From JACKFB01 sp041389525 (GTDB lineage Bacteria > Myxococcota_A > UBA9042 > PHBI01 > JACKFB01), in contig JAWKRR010000111.1 of assembly GCA_041389525.1 (NCBI GenBank), forward strand, positions 1 through 5,647: DNA of 5,647 nucleotides, written 5' to 3'. The notes below the pieces were generated by a model that was not told where the DNA came from, ran no database searches, and worked only from the letters and a program-made list of their open reading frames with translations. Of the stretch, positions 1 through 4,495 are shown piece by piece. How positions within the stretch are numbered: position 1 is the first letter of the stretch; each line of letters starts with the position of its first letter. The position numbers and the translations under genes are program-made.

Positions 1-222
1 AAAACGCCGGCCGATGAGGCGGCAGCGACGGCCGAAGAGCGAGCGGAGATCCTCGGGGTGAGCCGTCGTCGCGATGTCGAAGTCCTTGGGCTCGCGCCCA
101 AGCAACGCGTCACGAACGCAGCCACCCACGAGGTAGGCGATGAAGCCGGCCTCTTGGAGGCGGCCGACGACCGCGACGGCGTCGGCGTCGAGGAACTGAG
201 CGGGAATGGTCGTCGAATCCAA
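1..222 (-). CDS. pcnB: Poly(A) polymerase / CCA-adding-type nucleotidyltransferase, N-terminal part (runs off left edge)
   Basis: This is the first 74 codons of a class II nucleotidyltransferase that adds 3' nucleotides to RNA. The fragment shows the family's signature head. A short helix leads into a YLVGGCVRDALLG motif at residues 30-42 (the Gly-Gly nucleotide-binding strand). PKDFDIAT follows at 45-52, where D47 and D49 are the metal-binding DxD pair. A CRLIGRRF segment at 67-74 ends the window. The LLGxxPKDFD and RLIGRRF wording is more typical of PcnB poly(A) polymerase than of Cca, but the deciding C-terminal part is missing. There is no ATG or GTG between the in-frame stop at 319-321 and the conserved motif. 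The TTG at 220-222 is preceded by GGGAG five bases upstream, so I take it as the start. The gene follows the HxsB-like gene on the same strand after 96 bases with no convincing terminator, so cotranscription is possible. Confidence 0.85.
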   Translation of the reverse strand, partial: MDSTTIPAQFLDADAVAVVGRLQEAGFIAYLVGGCVRDALLGREPKDFDIATTAHPEDLRSLFGRRCRLIGRRF

Positions 223-318
223 AGAGACTCCCGGACGCGTCGTCGCGTCGCGGTCGCTTTTCAGCGGCCAATACTGCGTGTGCGAGCCGACGGGCGCAGG
301 CCTTGGCGCTGCGCGCGC

Positions 319-1725
319 TCAGGCTGCAGCAGCACTGCCACCGGCCCAGCGCTCGAGGATGGCGCGGACGTCAGCGGCGTCGCTTCCCAACTGCAGAAAG
401 AGCATGTCGAGAATGCCGAGCAGCTCGCGGGTCTCGCTGGAGTCCTGCATGCGGCCGTGAATCGAGCCCTGCTCCGCGTAGCAGCGCGCGGGAGAGATTC
501 CAGCGAAGGGCTTGTACGCGTTCTGGACCCAGCCGGGCTGTCCCTCGAGCGTGCTCGCCATGACCAGGGCCCGAACGGTCGGGCTGGTGACCATGTCGTG
601 GTAGCCGTTCCGCCGTAGCTCGCCGATCTGGAACATGTCATCGCCGCGTTGGGCGATCCGGCGTCCGCCCTCAGAGGCGAACACGCGGCCGTCGACGTGA
701 TAAGCGAACTCGCCAAGGCCGTCCGCTGCGGGCGAGCGGTGCCGTCCGGCGTCGTCCGCGTCGCCATCGACGATCCGCGCCAGCAAGAGGCTCGCCGTCT
801 TCTCCGCGACGGGCCGGCCCTCGCGCTCGTGCTGCAGCATCCGCGCGACCGCGCGCTCGTATCCGCCCAGCCACTCATCGGCGCTGTAGCCTCGGCCGCG
901 CTCGTCTTCGTCCAGCAGGGGGTAGCTCGGAGGGGAGGTCAGCTCCACGCTGCGGCAGCCCAGCTGCACCGCGAGGTCGGCGATAGCCTCGGTGTCGCCC
1001 AGCTGCTCCGCGCTCACTCGCGCGACCAGCTCCACATGATGGGTGGCAGCGGAGTACCCGATCTCGGCCCACGCCGCGTTCAGTCGAAGGATGGCGGCTC
1101 GTGCGGGTGAGGTATCCTCGCGGAGCAGCGAGTCGGTGAGCAGGACCCGCACTCGGACGTCGTGCTTGACCATCCAGGCGGTCTCGGCCTCGTCCGCGTT
1201 GAGCAGGTCGGTCTCGATGACCGCGCGGAACTCCTTGCGCGCGAGGCGATTCTTCTCGCTCGCATACTCGACCACGCGGTGGGCGACCTGGCGATTGAGC
1301 AGCGGTTCACCGCCCCCGACCACCAGCGTGACGCGAGGGCTGGTCGTCATGAACGCGCAGTCCACGGCGCGCTCCGCGGTCTCAAGCGGCATGTCCTCGC
1401 CGTCGTCCCGGGACGTCGTCTCGCGGGTCGTGACCGCGATGACGTGCCGCTCCGGCCCGTGCTGCAAGAAGCCGTGCCGGCGCCGGTAGACGGCGACCGC
1501 GTCGTCGAGCGCGATCTCGCCGTGAATGAACCGCTTCTCGAGCAGCCGGCCGTACAGGGCCGAATCGCGGGCCAGCGTCCCCTCGACGAAGGCGCGGAAC
1601 TCGTCCGGGCTCAGGAAAAGCCAGTCGCCAAAGTCGTTCGTGATCAGATAGCGCCCGCCGAGCGCGCGGTAGCGGAATGGTCCGGCAAGCGACTCATCGA
1701 CATCCGTGACGCCTGCGGCGTGCAT
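319..1725 (-). CDS. hxsB: HxsB-family protein lacking all iron-sulfur cysteines (degenerate radical SAM/SPASM maturase)
   Basis: The 468-aa protein has the layout of HxsB, one of two radical SAM enzymes in His-Xaa-Ser peptide-modification systems. Recognisable blocks, compared from memory of the family, are the N-terminal FRYRALGGRYLITNDFGDW at residues 17-35, GGEPLLN at 138-144 (GGEP contacts SAM in radical SAM enzymes), SPTVRALVMAS at 381-391, and AYKPFAG..P...YAEQGSIHG at 403-424. In active HxsB a CxxxCxxC loop follows the first barrel strand (here about 95-99), and SPASM cysteines ligate further clusters. Here the loop reads TTRETTSRDDG (99-109) with no cysteine. The usual SPASM positions appear to be A333, S351, W399, N402, A408 and S411. 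Only C123, C257 and C415 exist, none in a ligand position. The frame is intact and of normal length, so this is not a simple decayed gene. The ATG directly abuts the upstream stop, with AGGGGA eight bases before it. I infer a non-catalytic scaffold, chaperone or SAM-binding role; the true function is unknown. Confidence 0.82.
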   Translation of the reverse strand: MHAAGVTDVDESLAGPFRYRALGGRYLITNDFGDWLFLSPDEFRAFVEGTLARDSALYGRLLEKRFIHGEIALDDAVAVYRRRHGFLQHGPERHVIAVTTRETTSRDDGEDMPLETAERAVDCAFMTTSPRVTLVVGGGEPLLNRQVAHRVVEYASEKNRLARKEFRAVIETDLLNADEAETAWMVKHDVRVRVLLTDSLLREDTSPARAAILRLNAAWAEIGYSAATHHVELVARVSAEQLGDTEAIADLAVQLGCRSVELTSPPSYPLLDEDERGRGYSADEWLGGYERAVARMLQHEREGRPVAEKTASLLLARIVDGDADDAGRHRSPAADGLGEFAYHVDGRVFASEGGRRIAQRGDDMFQIGELRRNGYHDMVTSPTVRALVMASTLEGQPGWVQNAYKPFAGISPARCYAEQGSIHGRMQDSSETRELLGILDMLFLQLGSDAADVRAILERWAGGSAAAA

Positions 1726-1971
1726 CTAGTCGGTCCCCTGCGCGCCCTGGCGCACTCGCTGGATCGTCTCGGCCAGCGCGTAGTTGGCGAACTCCGATGC
1801 CAGCGTCTCGGCGCCGAACTCTTCATCCGCGCCGTCGAAGGTCACAATCCACTCTTCGTCGCTGCGCTCCAACGCCAGGGTGGCGAAGTCGGCGTAGGCC
1901 TCCATCGCGTCCTGAATCGCAGCGAGTTTGTAGAGCTTCTTCGGGAAGGTCCGTGCCGCCGCCGCAGACAT
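1726..1971 (-). CDS. Small HxsD-like protein (second, shortened paralogue)
   Basis: This 81-aa soluble protein has no signal peptide or membrane segment. It follows the same outline as the preceding HxsD-like protein. A short strand, then LYKLAAIQDAMEAYADFA at residues 13-30, matches the spacing of that protein's IYPLEVIYGASYIFIDRA (22-39). A beta pair with WIVTF (41-45) comes next, and the helix SEFANYALAETI (59-70) corresponds to GEFSNELLSQAL. It stops where the longer paralogue continues into a further helix and tail, so it looks like the core domain alone. Similarity is only at pattern level, so family membership is inferred partly from the neighbours. Its ATG abuts the stop of the upstream gene (TAG-ATG), with GGAGAG shortly upstream, and its own stop abuts the next ATG. 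Such junctions imply coupled translation and matched amounts of the three proteins. It may bind the HxsB-like protein or a substrate peptide; no catalytic residues are evident. Confidence 0.72.
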   Translation of the reverse strand: MSAAAARTFPKKLYKLAAIQDAMEAYADFATLALERSDEEWIVTFDGADEEFGAETLASEFANYALAETIQRVRQGAQGTD

Positions 1972-2487
1972 CTATTGCTCTCCGGACGGCTTGAAGCCGC
2001 CGCTGTCGCCCGGTCCGGCCACGCGCTCGGCGTCAGGGCCCGGTTGCGCGGGCGCGGAGCCGCGCTTCTTGAAGCGCTCCTCCCACGGCACCGCGATGCC
2101 GAGCGGGTCGTCGAGGAAGTCGAGGTCGTCGTCGTCCTCGTCGTCTTCGAAGGCCGAGGGCACCATCGCGCCCGTGGCGCCAGCCAACGCCTGGGACACG
2201 ATGGTCTCCAGGATGTTCTGGTTTTCCTTGGTGATGCGCCGCCGCAGGGCCTGGCTGAGCAGCTCGTTGCTGAACTCACCGGCCAACGCGCGGAGAGCCG
2301 CTTCGTCGCGTCCGTCCTTGGTCGCTATCTCGACCGTGACGTTGTCGCCGGACTTGCCCAGCAGCACGTACGCGCGGTCGATGAAGATGTAGGACGCGCC
2401 GTAGATGACCTCGAGAGGATAAATCCCCTTGTCGAGGCTCAGTACGAGCTTGCCGTCCTTGGCAGTCAAGATGTCGGGCGCCGTCAT
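1972..2487 (-). CDS. hxsD: HxsD-family protein with long acidic and Pro/Gly-rich C-terminal tail
   Basis: The first 100 or so residues of this 171-aa protein match the HxsD family, a small conserved component of His-Xaa-Ser maturation systems with no known catalytic activity. Visible elements are IYPLEVIYGASYIFIDRAYV at residues 22-41, a VTVEIATKDG strand at 50-59, and GEFSNELLSQALRRRI at 70-85, which corresponds to the family's LLNDYxLRE-type signature helix. A further helix with KENQNILETIVSQAL (87-101) follows. The rest is unusual: an acidic run at 114-127 (11 of 14 residues Asp/Glu), a short hydrophobic/basic stretch LGIAVPWEERFKKRG (129-143), then a Pro/Gly-rich disordered end. HxsD proteins are normally about 100 aa, so the tail is extra. 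In-frame ATGs also lie at 2559 and 2496. I prefer 2487 because GGGGAG sits nine bases before it and the predicted transcript start (about 2565) leaves almost no leader for 2559. It is the first gene of the operon. Confidence 0.78.
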   Translation of the reverse strand: MTAPDILTAKDGKLVLSLDKGIYPLEVIYGASYIFIDRAYVLLGKSGDNVTVEIATKDGRDEAALRALAGEFSNELLSQALRRRITKENQNILETIVSQALAGATGAMVPSAFEDDEDDDDLDFLDDPLGIAVPWEERFKKRGSAPAQPGPDAERVAGPGDSGGFKPSGEQ

Positions 2488-2496
2488 TCGCGTCAT

Positions 2497-2502
2497 CTCC
2501 CC
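2497..2502 (-). promoter_or_regulatory. Ribosome binding site that decides the hxsD start
   Basis: Read on the minus strand this is GGGGAG. It touches the ATG at 2494-2496, too close for that codon, but lies nine bases before the ATG at 2485-2487. No comparable site precedes the longer ATG at 2557-2559. The motif therefore supports the 171-aa form over the 174- and 195-aa forms. Confidence 0.6.
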
Positions 2503-2571
2503 AGCGTGTTCGAGGCGTTGCAGGGGCCCCCGCCTCCGCAGTCCTCGCCAGCTGTCCAAGGAACCTGCGGG

Positions 2572-2601
2572 AAGCTAGCACCGGGCTTCCAAGCCTGTCA
2601 A
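2572..2601 (-). promoter_or_regulatory. Sigma-70-like promoter of the hxsD-hxsD-hxsB operon
   Basis: On the minus strand there is a perfect -35 TTGACA (2596-2601), an 18-base spacer, and TAGCTT (2572-2577) as the -10 box, preceded by GC. TAxxxT -10 boxes are common in high-GC bacteria. Transcription would start near 2565, giving a leader of about 78 bases before the hxsD ATG at 2487. The spacer contains the perfect palindrome GGCTTGGAAGCC (2584-2595), so a bound regulator could block polymerase here. The promoter is well placed by sequence and position but has not been measured. Confidence 0.65.
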
Positions 2602-2662
2602 CGCTGGGCTGGACGCGGCTTCGCCCTTGCCGTCAGTGGGCTAAAGCGCCCAAGCTGGGGTG

Positions 2663-3172
2663 ATGGAACCCAGCCACCTCGAGATGCTGCGGCGACAGAG
2701 CGGCCTCGCCCTCAATCGCGATGGAGCCTTTATTTACAGGGGTGCGCTGGTCGACAACCCGCGCGTCCAGGCGTTGTTTCATCAAGGGCTGGCGGTGCGC
2801 CCTGACGGTGACGTGACGCTGACGGTTGGGGCCCAGTGGGCCTACGTGGCGTGCGAGGGCGTGGCCCTCTTCGTCGACGGCTTGGAGGCGGAGTCGGGTG
2901 CGTTGGTGCTTCGCCTACGCGGTCGCACGCCGGTCCGCTGCAGCGAGCCGCACATCGCCTTCGGGCCCGACGACCGCGTCTACGTCTGGAGCGCGCGGGA
3001 CTCGCTTCCGGCCATCCTGACGCGGGCGTGCCACGGGAGGTTGGTCGAGCAGATCGATGCAGGGTCCGACGACGTCCCCCGGCTGCGCCTGGGCGAAATC
3101 ACGCTGCCTGTCGCGTCGCTGCTGCGCGCGCCCGGGCCCGCCGACGGCTTCGATGCGATGGAGGTCGTCTAA
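2663..3172 (+). CDS. DUF1285-like protein of unknown function
   Basis: This 169-aa soluble protein has no signal peptide or membrane segment. Its order of elements resembles DUF1285 proteins as I remember them. LNRDGAFIYRGALVDNPRVQALF (residues 17-39) corresponds to the family's RDGxWxYxGxPIxRxxMVxLF opening. A chain of beta strands follows, with a VACEGVALFVDGLE segment (62-75) and a regular LVLRLRGRTPVRC strand (81-93). A YVWSARDSLPAILTRACHGRLVEQ block (107-130) matches the family's conserved region ending in R..yyrLve. The family's biochemical role is unknown to me. The start is ATG 2663; a GTG at 2660 directly before it is an equally possible start adding one residue. The upstream Shine-Dalgarno is weak (GGGG touching the start) and no clear promoter is visible. 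The gene is divergent from the Hxs operon and may share its 175-base control region; it converges on the next gene. Confidence 0.6.
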   Translation: MEPSHLEMLRRQSGLALNRDGAFIYRGALVDNPRVQALFHQGLAVRPDGDVTLTVGAQWAYVACEGVALFVDGLEAESGALVLRLRGRTPVRCSEPHIAFGPDDRVYVWSARDSLPAILTRACHGRLVEQIDAGSDDVPRLRLGEITLPVASLLRAPGPADGFDAMEVV

Positions 3173-3216
3173 GCGGGCGGGGCGCAGGTCCTAGAGCTGG
3201 CTTTCCAGCGCCCGCC
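3173..3216. terminator. Structured convergent gene end (possible shared terminator)
   Basis: The plus-strand stop (3170-3172) and minus-strand stop (3191-3193) are only 18 bases apart. A GC-rich arm at 3173-3185 can pair imperfectly, with bulges, with 3208-3218. Inside it GCTGG (3196-3200) and CCAGC (3205-3209) form a small stem with a four-base loop. The structure reaches into the last codons of the minus-strand gene. There is no T-run on either strand, so intrinsic termination is doubtful; the fold may simply limit read-through. Confidence 0.25.
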
Positions 3217-4144
3217 GCGCTTCTTCCTTGGCCTTCGCGCGCTCTTGGATCGCCCGCTCTTCGGCGCGCCGTTCGGCGTAGCGGCCGCTGAGGACGTCGA
3301 GGCGCTCGCGCGCGAGGTCGCGCAGCTTGTTGGGCTGGGTGGAGCCGGCCGTCAGGTCCATCACCTTCTGGTAGGCCTCCTCGGCCTCGAGCCGGAGGTG
3401 CTCGTTAATGTCCACGGCTCGCGTGTGGTACAGCGACTCCGGCTGGACCCGAGTCACCATCAGGGTGTCCGGGGCGCTGCCCACCTGGTCGAGGTACGCC
3501 GCCATGGCCTCGCTGAGCTCCCCGAGCTTCAGCGCGGCGAAGGTGCGGCGCGGCGACCGGTTGAAGTCGAGCAGGGTCTCCAGCAGCGCGACGTGGCGCT
3601 CGTAGCGGGCCAGCTCGCGCCGCACGACGGCGGCTGGCACGCGGCCCTGCGCGTTGGGGAGGATCTTGTCCCACACCGCGTCCAAGGCGCCGTAGACGGC
3701 CTCCGGAGCCTTGGTGCAGTTGGGCTCGAGCTTCGCGATGCGCTGCAGTTCGCGGTGGGCCGCGGCGGGGTTGAAACGCTCGCTCGCCGCATACCGCGCC
3801 GCGGCCTTCTCGCAACGCACGAGCACGACGACCGGCCGCGGCGGGGGCGTCGCCTTCGCGGGCTGGGGGGCGGGTTTCGCGGGCTGGGCCGCCGGCGCCG
3901 CGGGCTGCGGGGCGGGCTTGGCAGGCTGCACCGCCGGCTTCGCGGGCTGGGGGGCGGGCTTGGCAGGCTGTGCCGCCGGCTTGGCAGGCTGTGGCGCGGG
4001 GCGGACCGCTCGTGCGGGCTGGGCGGCCGGCTTCGTCGCGGGTTCGGCCGCGGTCGCGGAGGTCGCCGGGACGCTGAGTAGCGCGATGGCGCCTAGTCGC
4101 AAGGCCCAGGATCGCGCGCTCAGGATTCGGGTCTGTGACGACAT
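3191..4144 (-). CDS. Exported protein with QPAKPA heptapeptide repeats and a helical domain
   Basis: I do not recognise a family for this 317-aa protein. It opens with a Sec-type signal peptide: arginines at 7, 11 and 16, a hydrophobic stretch at about 17-26, and an Ala-rich cleavage region near 32-34. A Pro/Ala/Lys-rich region (35-105) holds seven consecutive seven-residue units of the form [P/A/V]QPAKPA at 51-99. It is probably an extended spacer, perhaps crossing or binding peptidoglycan. Residues 106-290 form a mostly helical domain with two cysteines (C111, C143) that could pair in the periplasm. Helical pairs such as ALKLGELSEAMAAYLDQVG and LEAEEAYQKVMDLTAGS suggest a TPR-like repeat array, but no canonical TPR consensus is clear. 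The last 30 residues form a highly charged Arg/Glu/Ala helix. The ATG has GAGAGG six bases upstream. The gene is divergent from the other exported-protein gene, which has a similar signal-plus-PA-linker layout. Confidence 0.75.
   Translation of the reverse strand: MSSQTRILSARSWALRLGAIALLSVPATSATAAEPATKPAAQPARAVRPAPQPAKPAAQPAKPAPQPAKPAVQPAKPAPQPAAPAAQPAKPAPQPAKATPPPRPVVVLVRCEKAAARYAASERFNPAAAHRELQRIAKLEPNCTKAPEAVYGALDAVWDKILPNAQGRVPAAVVRRELARYERHVALLETLLDFNRSPRRTFAALKLGELSEAMAAYLDQVGSAPDTLMVTRVQPESLYHTRAVDINEHLRLEAEEAYQKVMDLTAGSTQPNKLRDLARERLDVLSGRYAERRAEERAIQERAKAKEEARRALESQL
3848..3994 (-). repeat. Seven tandem 21-bp units encoding [P/A/V]QPAKPA
   Basis: The 147 bases are exactly seven 21-base units in frame with the gene. 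Copies differ mainly in the first codon (Pro, Ala or Val) and in synonymous positions. One unit has Ala instead of Lys, and the last unit ends Ala-Thr rather than Pro-Ala. The high nucleotide identity suggests slippage or recombination expansion, so copy number may vary between strains. Confidence 0.85.
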
Positions 4145-4222
4145 CGCTAACCTCTCCGCGTCTCAGGGCTGCCAGTCCGCGCCGTGGTGAGGGCCGCGGA
4201 GGAGGGGCTCCGGGGCTGGGCG

Positions 4223-4244
4223 GACCGACGTCCGAACGTCGGTC
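4223..4244. promoter_or_regulatory. Perfect 9-bp inverted repeat, operator or leader hairpin
   Basis: GACCGACGT (4223-4231) and ACGTCGGTC (4236-4244) are exact inverse complements separated by CCGA. There is no T-run on either side, so it is not an intrinsic terminator. It lies 79-100 bases upstream of the minus-strand ATG at 4144 and about 120 bases upstream of the plus-strand -35 box. It could be an operator for one or both genes, or a hairpin in the minus-strand leader RNA. Confidence 0.45.
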
Positions 4245-4366
4245 GTTCGAGAAGAAGAATCTCCCTCCGATCTACGGCCGGACGGGCGCAGCGTAACACT
4301 CGACGGCCACGAGAGGGCGGCGTCGGCGGCTTGCGGTCGATCGGCAGCGGCGCGCGCGGCCCTGGG

Positions 4367-4395
4367 TGGAAATCGACGCGGTCTATCCTTATAGT
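4367..4395 (+). promoter_or_regulatory. Sigma-70-like promoter for the plus-strand exported-protein gene
   Basis: TGGAAA (4367-4372, four of six matches to TTGACA) is followed by a 17-base spacer and TATAGT (4390-4395, five of six matches to TATAAT). It lies in the only locally AT-rich patch of the region. Transcription would begin near 4402, leaving a leader of about 94 bases before the ATG at 4496. Confidence 0.5.
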
Positions 4396-4495
4396 CGGCG
4401 TTCGTTTCCCCCCGCGTCCGGGACCGGCTGGTCTCGGGCCCACGACCCATCCGGGGCGCGGTAGCCGCCACTCGCCCGGCTGTGGAGTCTCTCTC

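Larger units (their letters stand above)
4145..4495. other. Divergent intergenic control region between two exported-protein genes
   Basis: This 351-base stretch has no convincing gene. It holds the minus-strand ribosome site for the gene starting at 4144, a perfect dyad at 4223-4244, a plus-strand promoter candidate at 4367-4395 and the plus-strand ribosome site GGAG at 4484-4487. No clear -35/-10 pair is visible for the minus-strand gene. I see no tRNA, riboswitch or mobile-element remains. Confidence 0.6.

Noticed and set aside
251..269. Small hairpin with a GAAA loop between the HxsB-like and pcnB-like genes (minus strand)
   Set aside because: The stem is short with one mismatch and no T-run follows it, so it does not support a terminator or a specific RNA element.
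294..314. GCGCAG/CTGCGC inverted repeat just after the HxsB-like stop
   Set aside because: Six base pairs with a nine-base loop and no T-run are expected by chance in such GC-rich sequence.
58..618. Plus-strand 186-codon frame at the left edge
   Set aside because: It overlaps the opposite strand of clear PcnB motifs and the HxsB-like C-terminus, and has no features of its own.
2107..2148. GTC/CTC trinucleotide run resembling a microsatellite
   Set aside because: It is the coding sequence of the Asp/Glu run in the HxsD-like tail, with mixed codons, so I treat it as a protein feature rather than a separate repeat.
1162..2805. A 547-codon plus-strand open frame spanning the Hxs-like genes
   Set aside because: It is antisense to three genes with recognisable family motifs, ribosome sites and tight junctions. 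It also crosses the minus-strand promoter and the start of the plus-strand gene. Its composition is what GC-rich codon bias produces on the opposite strand.
3245..4081. Plus-strand frame rich in Gly/Leu/Arg repeats
   Set aside because: The repeats are only the complement of the QPAKPA-coding repeats. The minus-strand reading has a signal peptide and a good ribosome site.
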